From positions 1,860,001 to 1,924,000 of the forward strand of contig NZ_CP108549.1 of assembly GCF_036010325.1 (NCBI RefSeq): a DNA stretch of 64,000 bases. Reading direction: 5' to 3'. Shown in pieces: positions 42,070 through 50,850 of this stretch (positions within the stretch are counted from its first letter, which is position 1; every line of letters begins with the position of its first letter). The position numbers and the translations under genes are program-made. Below the pieces are notes generated by a model, which was not told the origin of the DNA, searched no databases, and was given only the letters and a program-made list of their open reading frames with translations. This DNA is from Streptomyces sp. NBC_01210. Lineage in GTDB: Bacteria > Actinomycetota > Actinomycetes > Streptomycetales > Streptomycetaceae.

Positions 42070-43239
42070 ATGCTGATGCTCGATGAGCTGATGCCCTGGA
42101 GCGCGCCTCCGTTGCGGCTTGGGCGCGAGTGGGTGATGGCCCCGGATGCCGCCTCCCTCAGGGCGCGGTGGGATGTTCTTGTGGGCGCCGAGGCCGGCGA
42201 GCGTGACGCGTTGTTCGGGTGCACTCGGGCGCGTACGCCGCGGAGTGCCGTCAGTCAGTTGCCCGGCCAGTCCACCGGCACCGGCAGGTTGGTCCGGGAG
42301 GACGGGCGGTGTCCCGCGCCGGTTCGGGTGTTGCACGGGGCCTTCGACGAGCAGTGGCTCATACCCGACCACCGGCTGATCGACGTGGCACGCCCCGAGT
42401 TGTGGCGCGTCGCCGACCAGCAGCAGGTGTTCGTCGTCGAGCAGGGGTATGTGACAGGTGTGCCGGGGGGCGCGGTGGTGGTGTCCGCCTTGCTGCCGGA
42501 CGGGCGCTCGCCTGCCGGGAGGCCCGGCCGGATCCGGCCGCTCTACCGGCGGCCCGGTGGGCTCGAGCCGAATCTCGCGCCGGGGCTGCTGTCCGCGCTG
42601 CGGTCCGCGTACGGGCGCGAGGTCGACGCCGACGAGGTGGTCGCCTGGGTTCTCGCCGTCGCCGAATCGTCGCCCGCCGGATGTGTGGTGCCCCTGCCGG
42701 CCGACCCCCAGGTGTGGCTGACCGGCGTGGAGCTGGGGCGTCGGATCAAGGAGATCCAGCTGCGCGGGGCCCGTGGTGGAGCGCGGCCGCGGCTGCCCGG
42801 GGGACGTAGACCGTATGTCCGTGCCGCCGTGCCCGCCAGGCCAGGCGCGATCGGCTACGACGCGGAGGATGAGGTGCTCAGTCTCGGCGACGGGCGCATC
42901 TCACCCGTGCCACGTGAAGCCTGGGATTTCGAGGTCTCCGGAGTACGCGTGCTGGAGCTCTGGTTCGAGCGCCGGACCGGCGAGGCCGAGGTCGGCACAC
43001 TGGACGCGATACGGCCCGCCTCGTGGCCGCAGGAGTGGACCTCCGAGCTGCTGGAGCTGATCACCGTGCTGGCACTACTGGGCGAACTGCGGGAACAGCA
43101 ACGGGAGTTGAAGGTGGGGGCGGAGATCACCCGCGAGGAGCTCGGGAGTGTGCTGCCGCCGTCCGCCGCGGCTCGGCGGCCCGCCTCCGTGCTCGACCAT
43201 CACGAAGAAGGGCCGGAGGGTCAGTTCGCCTTGCTGTGA
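42070..43239 (+). CDS. Orphan type ISP restriction-modification specificity-domain protein
   Basis: A 389-residue protein starting MLMLDELMPWSAPPLRLGRE. The C-terminal half has YDAEDEVLSLGDGRISPVPR, AWDFEVSGVRVLELWFERRT and PASWPQEWTSELLELITVLA, which match the C-terminal specificity domain of type ISP restriction-modification enzymes. The N-terminal half (WLIPDHRLIDVARPELW, QQVFVVEQGYVTG) resembles their coupler region. The nuclease, helicase and methyltransferase motifs (DPPY/NPPF) are absent, so it is only the target-recognition end. Start ATG at 42070 has gggggagg about 9 nt upstream; GTG 42064 is another option. It overlaps the convergent TetR by 19 bp. Confidence 0.65.
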   Translation: MLMLDELMPWSAPPLRLGREWVMAPDAASLRARWDVLVGAEAGERDALFGCTRARTPRSAVSQLPGQSTGTGRLVREDGRCPAPVRVLHGAFDEQWLIPDHRLIDVARPELWRVADQQQVFVVEQGYVTGVPGGAVVVSALLPDGRSPAGRPGRIRPLYRRPGGLEPNLAPGLLSALRSAYGREVDADEVVAWVLAVAESSPAGCVVPLPADPQVWLTGVELGRRIKEIQLRGARGGARPRLPGGRRPYVRAAVPARPGAIGYDAEDEVLSLGDGRISPVPREAWDFEVSGVRVLELWFERRTGEAEVGTLDAIRPASWPQEWTSELLELITVLALLGELREQQRELKVGAEITREELGSVLPPSAAARRPASVLDHHEEGPEGQFALL

Positions 43240-43946
43240 GGGGCGAATGAGTTCAGGACCCGGGTCAGCACGCGGTCGAAGACCTCGTCCGCGTCGATCG
43301 GGCCGACACCCTCGCCGAGTACGGCCGCCAGCCGCGGATACGCGCCGCTCGCGACCTCGCGGGAAAGATACGCGCCACGCACCGCCTGCTCCTGTTCCTC
43401 GGACCACGGGAGCCCGCGACTTCGCTCGGCAATGGCCAGTTCGTTGGCCACCGACGTCATGACCGAGCCGTTGACCGTCGCGATCAGCTCCATCTTGGTG
43501 CCGTACGGCGCGTCCAGACCGTCCAGGCAGCGGAGGCAGGACTCGAGATAGCGCAGGGCGTTGGGGCTGAAGCCGTAGACCGTCGACATGAGCCGGGGCA
43601 GCCATGGGTGGCGCTGCATGATCGCCCGGGTCTGGCGGGCGAGGGCCAGCATGTCCGCGCGCCAGTCGCCGCTGGGCTCGTCGGGCAGTTCGTACTCACC
43701 GCTGACCGCGTCGACCATCAGCTCGTACAGGTCCTCCTTGCGCGGCACATAGTTGTAGAGCGACATGGTGCCGCAGCCCAGCTCGCCGGCCACCTTCCGC
43801 ATGGAGACCGCGTCGATGCCGTCCGCATCGGCGATGCGCACGGCCGCCGTCGCGATGTCGGCGCGGCTGTACGCCGGTTTCGGGCCGCGGCCCGTGCGCT
43901 CGGGGCGCGCCCAGATCACTTCCGGTTCGGCCGCTCGGCCTGCCAT
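43221..43946 (-). CDS. TetR-family repressor of the divergent ABC exporter
   Basis: A 241-residue regulator. The HTH is YSRADIATAAVRIADADGID, then LGCGTMSLYNYVPRKEDLYE, and the C-terminal domain is of the TetR_C_1 type common in DrrA-linked repressors (SGDWRADMLALARQTRAIMQ). It is divergent from the ABC genes with only 63 bp between start codons. That space plus the first codons of the ABC gene hold two copies of a 17-bp palindrome, so it should repress both itself and the exporter until the exported drug or signal binds. Confidence 0.9.
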   Translation of the reverse strand: MAGRAAEPEVIWARPERTGRGPKPAYSRADIATAAVRIADADGIDAVSMRKVAGELGCGTMSLYNYVPRKEDLYELMVDAVSGEYELPDEPSGDWRADMLALARQTRAIMQRHPWLPRLMSTVYGFSPNALRYLESCLRCLDGLDAPYGTKMELIATVNGSVMTSVANELAIAERSRGLPWSEEQEQAVRGAYLSREVASGAYPRLAAVLGEGVGPIDADEVFDRVLTRVLNSFAPHSKAN

Positions 43947-43973
43947 GGATCATCACCTCGCCCACCATCCTAG

Positions 43974-44034
43974 TTACGTACAGCGTACGTAGTGGGGTAT
44001 GGTCGCACCATGGCAACTACGTACGCTGTACTTA
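43974..44034. promoter_or_regulatory. Paired TetR operators and probable leaderless promoter
   Basis: Site 1 at 43975-43991 is TACGTAC-AGC-GTACGTA, a perfect 7-bp palindrome. Site 2 at 44018-44034 is TACGTAC-GCT-GTACTTA and lies inside codons 3-9 of the ABC gene. Between them a -10-like TATGGT (43998-44003) stands 18 bp after a -35-like TTACGT (43974-43979), which overlaps site 1. The ATG follows only 6 bp after the -10 hexamer, so the mRNA is probably leaderless. Confidence 0.75.
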
Positions 44035-44948
44035 GTGAAGGTCTGGAGAAGCGGTTCGGTGAGGTCCACGCGCTGCGCGGGCTGGATCTCGCTGTGCCGG
44101 AGGGCACGGTCTGCGGGGTGCTGGGGCGCAATGGCGCCGGAAAGACCACTGCGGTACGGGTGCTGACGACTCTGCTCACGCCTGATTCGGGCACCGCGCG
44201 GGTCGCCGGGCACGATCTGCGGCGTGATCCGGCGGCCGTGCGTCGCCGGATCGGCGTCACCGGGCAGAACACCTCGGTCGACGGCGATCTCACCGGTGCG
44301 GAGAATCTGCGGTTGTTCGCGCGGCTGCTGCGCGCACCCGGGTCTCGTGCGGCCGAATTGCTGGAGCAGTTCGAGCTGGCGGATGCCGCGGACCGTCCCG
44401 CCCGCACGTATTCGGGTGGTATGCGGCGCCGGCTGGATCTCGCGGCAAGCCTGATCGTCCGGCCGCAGGTGCTGTTCCTGGACGAGCCGACCACCGGTCT
44501 CGACCCGCACAGCAGGGGCGGAATCTGGGACGCCGTAAGGGAGTTGGCGCATGAGGGCACCACCGTGCTGCTCACCACGCAGTACCTCGAGGAGGCCGAC
44601 CGGCTGGCCGACGACATCGTGCTGATCGACGAGGGCCGGGCCGCCCACCACGGCACGCCCGCCGAGCTCAAGGCCAGGATCGGCAGTTACGCGGAAGTTG
44701 TCGTCGGACATGTCTCGGGGCTGCCCGCCGCCGCGGCCGTGCTCGACCAGCTGACCGGCTCGGAGCCGGTCCTCGACGCGGAGAAGCACACCGTGGGGGC
44801 GGTCACGACCGACCCGACGCTGACCCTGCCGCGCATCGTCCGCGAGCTGGACGCGGCCGGTGTCCTGGTCATCGACGCCAGTCTGCGCCCGCCCACGCTG
44901 GATGAGGTCTTCCTCCGCCTCACCGACCGCAAGGAGCTCGTCGCATGA
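44010..44948 (+). CDS. ABC transporter ATP-binding protein (DrrA type)
   Basis: A 312-residue ATPase. Walker A GRNGAGKTT is at 39-47, the signature YSGGMRRRLDLAASL, Walker B LFLDEPTTGLDPHSR. The C-terminal domain ends with PPTLDEVFLRLTDRKE, the DrrA-family tail. Such ATPases pair with a DrrB permease to export daunorubicin-like drugs. Start ATG at 44010; codons 3-9 encode both TYAVLSE-type residues and an operator. It overlaps the permease start by four bases (ATGA). Confidence 0.92.
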   Translation: MATTYAVLSEGLEKRFGEVHALRGLDLAVPEGTVCGVLGRNGAGKTTAVRVLTTLLTPDSGTARVAGHDLRRDPAAVRRRIGVTGQNTSVDGDLTGAENLRLFARLLRAPGSRAAELLEQFELADAADRPARTYSGGMRRRLDLAASLIVRPQVLFLDEPTTGLDPHSRGGIWDAVRELAHEGTTVLLTTQYLEEADRLADDIVLIDEGRAAHHGTPAELKARIGSYAEVVVGHVSGLPAAAAVLDQLTGSEPVLDAEKHTVGAVTTDPTLTLPRIVRELDAAGVLVIDASLRPPTLDEVFLRLTDRKELVA

Positions 44949-45727
44949 GCGCGATCGTCTACGACAGCACTGCCGTACTCGGCCGCCATCTCCGGCGGAT
45001 CCGGCACGCGCCCGCCATCATGGTGATGACGCAGACGATGCCGATCGTGTTCCTGCTGTTCTTCGGGTATGTCTTCGGCAGCGCGATGGCGATGCCGGGC
45101 GCGGAGTACCGCGCGTTCCTGGTGCCGGGACTGCTGGTGGCGACCGCGGCGAACGGCATCATGACGGGGATGTTCACCGCCGCCCAGGACTCCCACCGCG
45201 GAGTCATGGACCGCTTCCGCACCCTGCCGATGAGCCGGACCGCGATCCCCCTCGGGCAGGCCGTCGCCGATCTGCTGGCCACCGCCGTCGGGGTGGTTCC
45301 GTTGCTGCTCGTCGGCCTCGCGATGGGCTGGCGGATCGAGGGGAGCCCGGTCGACGCGATGGGCGCCTTCGGGCTGTTGCTGCTGTTCCGCTTCGCGACC
45401 ACCTGGATCGGGATCCTTCTCGGCCTGGCCTCGCGGAGCGAGGAGGCGGCCGGCCAGCTGGGCGGCGCGACGTTCATGCTGCCGCTGCTGTCGAACGCGT
45501 ACCTCCCGACGGACAATCTGCCGGCCTGGCTGCGTACGGTCGCCGAGTGGAACCCGATCTCCGCGGTGACGGCGGCGGTACGGGATCTGTTCGGCAACGC
45601 CCAGCCGCCGGCGGACGCGGCCTGGCCGGTGGCCCATCCGGTCGCCGGAGCGCTGTGCTGGTCGCTGGCGCTGCTGGCGCTGTTCCTGCCGCTCGCCGTA
45701 CGCCGTTTCGCGCAGACGGACCGGTGA
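44945..45727 (+). CDS. ABC-2 type permease (DrrB type)
   Basis: A 260-residue membrane protein with six helices. The N-terminal RHLRRIRHAPAIMVMTQTMP and the conserved first helix VFLLFFGYVFG match DrrB-like ABC-2 permeases; the block FLVPGLLVATAANGIMTGMF and the loop RGVMDRFRTLPMSRTAI are also typical. It works with the ATPase encoded just upstream; the ATGA overlap ensures equal synthesis. The exported compound is unknown and no biosynthetic genes are near. Confidence 0.9.
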   Translation: MSAIVYDSTAVLGRHLRRIRHAPAIMVMTQTMPIVFLLFFGYVFGSAMAMPGAEYRAFLVPGLLVATAANGIMTGMFTAAQDSHRGVMDRFRTLPMSRTAIPLGQAVADLLATAVGVVPLLLVGLAMGWRIEGSPVDAMGAFGLLLLFRFATTWIGILLGLASRSEEAAGQLGGATFMLPLLSNAYLPTDNLPAWLRTVAEWNPISAVTAAVRDLFGNAQPPADAAWPVAHPVAGALCWSLALLALFLPLAVRRFAQTDR

Positions 45728-45738
45728 AGGGTCCGGGG

Positions 45739-45767
45739 GTGACAAAGGTGGCCCGTACACGATAGGT
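45739..45767 (+). promoter_or_regulatory. Probable vegetative promoter of the CoA-transferase gene
   Basis: GTGACA at 45739-45744 and ATAGGT at 45762-45767 are separated by 17 bp. The start codon follows 10 bp later, so the leader would be very short or absent. Confidence 0.5.
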
Positions 45768-45776
45768 ACGGCTGTC

Positions 45777-46973
45777 ATGAACCATCAGCCCCTTCCGCTC
45801 GACGGGATCACGGTCGTCGCCGTCGAACAGGCCGTCTCGGCGCCCTTCGCCACCCGCCAGCTCGCGGATCTCGGCGCCCGCGTCATCAAGATCGAGCGTC
45901 CGGACGGTGGTGACTTCGCGCGCGGCTACGACACCGCCGCCCGCGGGCTCGCCTCGCACTTCGTCTGGTGCAACCGCGGCAAGGAGTCGCTCGCCGTCGA
46001 TCTCAAGGACCCGCGCGGCATCGACGTCGTGCGGCAACTCGTCGCGGACGCCGATGTGTTTGTGCAGAACCTCGCCCAGGGCGCGGCCGCACGGCTCGGC
46101 CTGGACGCCGCCACGCTGTGCGCGGCGCATCCGCGGCTGATCGCCGTGGACATCTCCGGTTACGGCGCGGAGGGGCCCTACGCGCACAAGCGGGCGTACG
46201 ACATGCTCGTGCAGTGCGAGGCGGGCCTGGTGTCGGTGACCGGGACCGCGCATCAGCCGGTCAAGGCGGGCATTCCCGCGGCCGATATCGCGGCGGCGAT
46301 GTACGCGTTCTCCGGTGTGCTCGCGGCACTGCTGCGGCGGGCCACCACGGGTCGCGGCGGTCCGGTGGAGATCTCCATGCTGGAGTCACTGGCCGAGTGG
46401 ATGGGGCATCCGCTGAACTACGGGATGCACGGAGGTGAAGCCCCGGCGCGCACCGGGGTCGCGCACGCCGTCATTTCCCCGTACGACGCCTATGCGACGG
46501 CCGACGGCGGACAGGTGTTGCTGTCGGTGCAGAACGACCGGGAGTGGCGGCGGCTGGCCGAACAGGTCCTCGAACGGCCCGAGTTGGGCGAGGATCCGGT
46601 CTTCGCGACCAACACCGCCCGTACGGCGAACCGCGCGAAGACGGATGCGGTGGTGGCCGAGGCGCTGGCGGGGCTGGGCACTCAGGAGGCGATCGGCCGG
46701 CTGGAGGCGGCGGGCATCGCATGTGCCCGGCTCAACAGCGTGGCGGATGTGGCCGGACATCCACAGCTCGCGGCGCGCGACCGGTGGCGGGAAGTGGACT
46801 CACCGGTCGGACCGCTGCGGGCTCTGCTGCCGCCGATCACCCTGCCGGGTGGAGCGGAGGCACGGATGGGCGCTGTTCCCGCGCTCGGCGAGCACACCGA
46901 CGCGCTGCTGAAGGCCCTGGGGATGACGGATGAGGCTACAGCGGCGCTGCGCCGGGACGGTGTGATCGCCTGA
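45777..46973 (+). CDS. Class III CoA-transferase (CaiB/BaiF family)
   Basis: A 398-residue enzyme. The motif FVWCNRGKESLAVDLKDP, the catalytic aspartate in KRAYDMLVQCEAG (Asp142) and GRGGPVEISMLESLAEW are diagnostic of the family, which moves CoA between organic acids such as formyl/oxalyl, carnitine or succinyl donors. Closest groups include citramalyl- and alpha-methylacyl-type enzymes, but the acceptor cannot be told. It is a single gene with its own promoter, convergent with the small gene at 47011. Confidence 0.9.
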   Translation: MNHQPLPLDGITVVAVEQAVSAPFATRQLADLGARVIKIERPDGGDFARGYDTAARGLASHFVWCNRGKESLAVDLKDPRGIDVVRQLVADADVFVQNLAQGAAARLGLDAATLCAAHPRLIAVDISGYGAEGPYAHKRAYDMLVQCEAGLVSVTGTAHQPVKAGIPAADIAAAMYAFSGVLAALLRRATTGRGGPVEISMLESLAEWMGHPLNYGMHGGEAPARTGVAHAVISPYDAYATADGGQVLLSVQNDREWRRLAEQVLERPELGEDPVFATNTARTANRAKTDAVVAEALAGLGTQEAIGRLEAAGIACARLNSVADVAGHPQLAARDRWREVDSPVGPLRALLPPITLPGGAEARMGAVPALGEHTDALLKALGMTDEATAALRRDGVIA

Positions 46974-47010
46974 GCGCGTTCGCGTACGAGCTGACGTCCT
47001 GGTGGTCGGG

Positions 47011-47274
47011 TCAGCCGCGGCTGCCGAAGAGCGAGCGACGCAGCCGCCGGAGCGGTGCGAAGAGCGACACCCGCGCGCTCTTGCTCTTGCGGGTGTGCGC
47101 GACATCACGAGAGGTGAGCTCGAGCATCAGCGACGTCGCCTCGGCTGCCTCGTGCTGCGGGACGGCAGGGCCGCCGAGCACAGCGAGATGGCGGTCGAGA
47201 CGCGTGCTGGTCGCACTGCTCCCACACGTGATCGCAGGCACTCGTGGCCTGCTGCGCACCGTTATCTGTTCCAT
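47011..47274 (-). CDS. Small conserved basic protein (87 aa)
   Basis: Starts MEQITVRSRPRVPAITCGSS from an ATG with ggggagtg upstream and ends RKSKSARVSLFAPLRRLRRS then LFGSRG. It is basic, without membrane helices. I recall similar short proteins in other Streptomyces but not a named family. It is divergent from the DUF4331 gene (258 bp apart). The basic amphipathic C-terminus could bind membrane or nucleic acid. The frame continues open far upstream on this strand, but those codons are the antisense of real genes. Confidence 0.6.
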   Translation of the reverse strand: MEQITVRSRPRVPAITCGSSATSTRLDRHLAVLGGPAVPQHEAAEATSLMLELTSRDVAHTRKSKSARVSLFAPLRRLRRSLFGSRG

Positions 47275-47532
47275 GTCACTCCCCACCCGTACGAGGGCAC
47301 CCGGCCCGGGCAGGTTAACCCTATCGCTCCATCGTGACACTCGTGTATTCCGGCCACGGAATTCACCACACCTGTACGAAGGTTGACGAATAGTCACTGA
47401 ATGCGTCTGATTCCAGGGCGAGTTGGACAGTTCGTCGGCGAAAAAATTCTTGCCCCGTCGACCAATCCGAACGGCCCTCCGCACCGAATGGCTGGCATCG
47501 AAGCACGACCAGCACTCGCGAAGGACGGTTCG

Positions 47533-49062
47533 ATGACCGCAATCAGCAGCAGCGGGCGACGGGGGTTCAACAGGCTCGCCGCACTCACCTGCGTGGCACT
47601 GGCCTCCGGAGCCCTGGTGGCCTCCGGCCTGACCGGCGCTGAGCCCGGGACGGCCCGGGCCTCCAGCCACCGCGAGGCCCCGCTGATCTCCGGACAGCCC
47701 CAGTACGACAACACCGACGTGTACGCGTTCGTCAGCCCCGACAAGCCGGACACCACCACGCTCGTCGCCAACGTGCTGCCGTTCCAGGAACCGGCCGGCG
47801 GCCCGAACTTCTTCAAGTTCGCCGACGACGCCCAGTACGACATCCACATCGACAGTGACGGCGACGCCCAGGGTGACCTGATCTACCGGTGGACCTTCAA
47901 GGACCACGTCAAGAACGGCAATACGTTCCTCTACAACACCGGTCCCGTCACCTCGCTCGACGACCCGGACCTCAACATCACGCAGACGTACGACATCGAA
48001 CTGCTGAGGTTGAAGAACCAGCATGTGATACACACCACGAAGATCGCCGACGATCTGCCGGTGGCACCGTCGAACGTGGGCAAGGCCTCCATGCCGGACT
48101 ACCAGAAACTGCGCGACCACGCCGTGCGCCAAATCCCCGGCGGATCCACGGCGTTCGCGGGTCAGGCGGACGATCCCTTCTTCGCCGACCTGCGCGTCTT
48201 CGACCTGCTCTACGGCGCCAACCTCTCCGAGGTCGGCAACGACACGCTCAAGGGCTACAGCGTCAACTCCATCGCGCTGCAGGTGCCGACCGCGTACATC
48301 CAGCAGTCGGAGAAGCAGCCGATCGTCGGCATCTGGTCGACCACCCAGCGCAAGAGTGCGAGCGGTCACTGGACCCAGGTGTCCCGTCTCGGTATGCCGC
48401 TGGTCAACGAGGTCGTCATCCCCGTGAAGGACAAGGACAAGTTCAACGCGTCCCACCCGTGGAACGACGGCGACTTCCTCAAGTTCGTCACCCAGCCCGA
48501 GCTGCCGAAGCTGATCGAGGGCATCTACAAGATCAAGGCCCCGGCCGAACCGCGCAACGACCTGGTCTCGGTGTTCCTGACCGGCGTCGACAAGCTCAAC
48601 AAGCCGCCGCACGTCCGCCCGGCGGAGGCGCTGCGGCTGAACACCTCCATCCCGCCCACGGCCGAGCCCAAGAGGCTTGGCGTACTGGACGGCGACAACG
48701 CCGGATTCCCCAACGGGCGGCGACTGACGGACGACGTTCTGGATATCGCGCTCCAGGCCGTCGAGGGCGAACTGCTCGGCCAGAAGAACGACTTGGGCGA
48801 CGCGGTCAACGAGAACGACCAGAAGTTCGGCCACTCCTTCCCGTACCTGGCACTGCCGACGTCCGGCTCCCGCGGCCCGCTGGCCAAGGGCGCCGGGACC
48901 AAGGACGCCGCGGGCAACCTGCTCACCGGAGGGGCCGCCTCCAGCAGTGACGACACCAGCACGACGCTGATCGCCACGGCGGTCGCCGCGGGTGCGGGAG
49001 TGCTGCTGATCGCCCTGGGCCTCAGCTGGTGGCGGATGCGGCGACGCAACCAGTACAGCTGA
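47533..49062 (+). CDS. DUF4331 exported, membrane-anchored protein
   Basis: A 509-residue protein. The N-terminus is a signal sequence (RLAALTCVALASGALVASGL), and the mature part starts SSHREAPLISGQPQYDNTDV, the hallmark of DUF4331. Acidic clusters such as HIDSDGDAQGDL suggest calcium binding. The C-terminus has a helix (TLIATAVAAGAGVLLIALGL) followed by WWRMRRRNQYS, so it is anchored to the cell surface. The family role is unknown. It is followed by TPR and NicO-type genes in an apparent operon (57 bp, then ATGA overlap). ATG at 47533 is chosen; codons from 47401 are in frame but lack a signal-like start. Confidence 0.87.
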   Translation: MTAISSSGRRGFNRLAALTCVALASGALVASGLTGAEPGTARASSHREAPLISGQPQYDNTDVYAFVSPDKPDTTTLVANVLPFQEPAGGPNFFKFADDAQYDIHIDSDGDAQGDLIYRWTFKDHVKNGNTFLYNTGPVTSLDDPDLNITQTYDIELLRLKNQHVIHTTKIADDLPVAPSNVGKASMPDYQKLRDHAVRQIPGGSTAFAGQADDPFFADLRVFDLLYGANLSEVGNDTLKGYSVNSIALQVPTAYIQQSEKQPIVGIWSTTQRKSASGHWTQVSRLGMPLVNEVVIPVKDKDKFNASHPWNDGDFLKFVTQPELPKLIEGIYKIKAPAEPRNDLVSVFLTGVDKLNKPPHVRPAEALRLNTSIPPTAEPKRLGVLDGDNAGFPNGRRLTDDVLDIALQAVEGELLGQKNDLGDAVNENDQKFGHSFPYLALPTSGSRGPLAKGAGTKDAAGNLLTGGAASSSDDTSTTLIATAVAAGAGVLLIALGLSWWRMRRRNQYS

Positions 49063-49119
49063 GCCGGCCGGCACCCACCAGGCCGCCTCGACGCATCTAC
49101 GAACGGAAAGGGCAGACAG

Positions 49120-50850
49120 ATGTCCCTGCAAAGGGCGCGAGCAGGAGCGGCACCGCCGCTCCCCGGCAATCCTGCTCCGTCGGGGCGCACAGGTCCCCGG
49201 CTCGCCGACCGGGCCACCCGTCACGGCGAGACGGGCGCGCCGGGCGGGCATGGCGCGGCGACACCGGCCGGGCTCGACCCCGTGGTGCAGGACGGGCATG
49301 ACGACGACCCGGCGTCGGCTCCGGGGAGTCGGCCGTCGATACTCGCCCGCGCCGGGGCGAAGCTCGCGCACCGCTCCGGCGGGAGCAGTGAAGCGGGCGG
49401 CCCGGCCGGGCCCGGCCCAAAGACGTCGAGCGGGCATGCCGAGGCGGCGCTCGCCGACGGCTCCGGCGGGAGCCGCGAAACCGGCGGCTCCGCCGGGCCG
49501 GGGGCCGGCCCCAGGGCGGCCGGGGCCGGGCGGGTCCGGGGGGTTCTCCTGCCCGCCGGGGCGCTCGCGCTCGTGCTCACCGCGGGCGCTCTCGCCTTCG
49601 GGCGGGCGGACGAGGCGCCCCCGACCGCACCCACCGCCGCGCCCGCGGCAGACGCGCCGTTCGACCGGATCGCCACCGGTGACCTCGCGCACGGGGTCAC
49701 CGGCCTCCAGGCGCATCTGCGGGCCCAGCCCAAGGACGCCCGGGGGTGGGCGACCCTGGGCACCGCCTATGTGGAGCAGGCCAGGACCGGCGGCGACCCG
49801 ACCCGGTATCCGCAGGCCGGCAAGGCGCTCGACCGCTCCCTCGCTCTCCAGCCGCAGGACAACGACGCGGCGCTTGCCGGGCGCGCCGCGCTCGCGGCGG
49901 CGCGGCACGACTTCCATGGCGCGCTGCGGGACGCGGAAGCGGCGCTGAAGGTCAATCCCTTCAGCGAGCGGGCTCTCGCCTCCCGGATCGACGCCCTCGT
50001 CGAACTGGGCAACTACCCAAAGGCGTTGGTGGCAGCCCAAGAGGCCGACGGCCGCCGCCCCGGCATCCCCGTCTTCACGCGCTACGCGTACGTGCTGGAA
50101 CTGCGCGGCGACATCGCCGGCGCGCGCCGGGTGCTCGGCCGCGCACTGGACTCGGCCGTCTCCCCCGGCGACACCGCGTATGTGGCCACCGCTCTCGGCC
50201 AACTGGAGTGGACCCAGGGCGCATACGCTCCGGCGCTGCGCCGGTTCGCTACCGCACTGGCCGCCGATCCCGCGTATCTGCCCGCCCTGGAGGGCCGGGC
50301 CCGCATCCAGGCCGCGCAGGGCGACACAAAGAGCGCCGAGCGCGGGCTCGAAGACGTGGTGGAGCGGCTGCCGCTGCCGGGTCAGCTGGTGGCCCTCGGT
50401 GAGGTGTACGAGGCCCGCGGACGCACGGCCGAGGCCCGTGCTCAGTACGAACTGATCGGCACCTGGACGGAGTTGGCCCGCGCCAACGGCGTGGACACCG
50501 ATCTGGACACCGCCCTGGCTCTCGCGGACCACGGCGACCGGCCCGAGGCGCTGCGCGCCGCACGCGCCGAGTGGAAGCAGCGACAGACCGTGCACACCGC
50601 GGACGCCCTGGCCTGGGCACTGCAGGTGAACGGCCGCTCCACCGAGGCCCTTTCGTACGTCGGGAAGTCCGCACCGCCCGGCTGCCGCAACGCGGTGTTC
50701 CTGTACCACCGCGGCATGATCGAACGCGCCGCGGGCAAGACCGCGGCGGCCCGGACCTCCCTCGCAGCCGCCCTGAAGGTCAACCCGGGCTTCTCACCGA
50801 CCGGTTCGCGTGCGGCTCGTGCCGCACTGAAGGCACTGGAGGCGTCATGA
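49120..50850 (+). CDS. Membrane-anchored TPR-repeat protein
   Basis: A 576-residue protein. Residues 1-135 are Gly/Pro/Ala-rich and probably disordered; a single helix follows (GVLLPAGALALVLTAGALAF, about 140-160). The outer part contains at least six TPR-like repeats, for example DARGWATLGTAYVEQARTGG, NDAALAGRAALAAARHDFHG and AYVATALGQLEWTQGAYAPA. It probably acts as a scaffold outside the membrane for DUF4331 and the NicO transporter. ATG 49120 follows acggaaaggg. Its stop overlaps the transporter start (ATGA). Confidence 0.82.
   Translation: MSLQRARAGAAPPLPGNPAPSGRTGPRLADRATRHGETGAPGGHGAATPAGLDPVVQDGHDDDPASAPGSRPSILARAGAKLAHRSGGSSEAGGPAGPGPKTSSGHAEAALADGSGGSRETGGSAGPGAGPRAAGAGRVRGVLLPAGALALVLTAGALAFGRADEAPPTAPTAAPAADAPFDRIATGDLAHGVTGLQAHLRAQPKDARGWATLGTAYVEQARTGGDPTRYPQAGKALDRSLALQPQDNDAALAGRAALAAARHDFHGALRDAEAALKVNPFSERALASRIDALVELGNYPKALVAAQEADGRRPGIPVFTRYAYVLELRGDIAGARRVLGRALDSAVSPGDTAYVATALGQLEWTQGAYAPALRRFATALAADPAYLPALEGRARIQAAQGDTKSAERGLEDVVERLPLPGQLVALGEVYEARGRTAEARAQYELIGTWTELARANGVDTDLDTALALADHGDRPEALRAARAEWKQRQTVHTADALAWALQVNGRSTEALSYVGKSAPPGCRNAVFLYHRGMIERAAGKTAAARTSLAAALKVNPGFSPTGSRAARAALKALEAS

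Noticed and set aside
44010..45727. Antibiotic biosynthetic cluster around the DrrAB-type exporter
   Set aside because: No synthase, tailoring or resistance genes on either side; flanks are ordinary metabolism.
47384..47410. TTGACG as -35 element for the DUF4331 gene
   Set aside because: No -10-like hexamer at a suitable distance could be found, so no promoter is annotated.
47011..50709. Very long open frame on the minus strand (over 1200 codons)
   Set aside because: Apart from its last 87 codons it is antisense to DUF4331 and TPR genes; high GC3 removes stops on the opposite strand. No protein family features.
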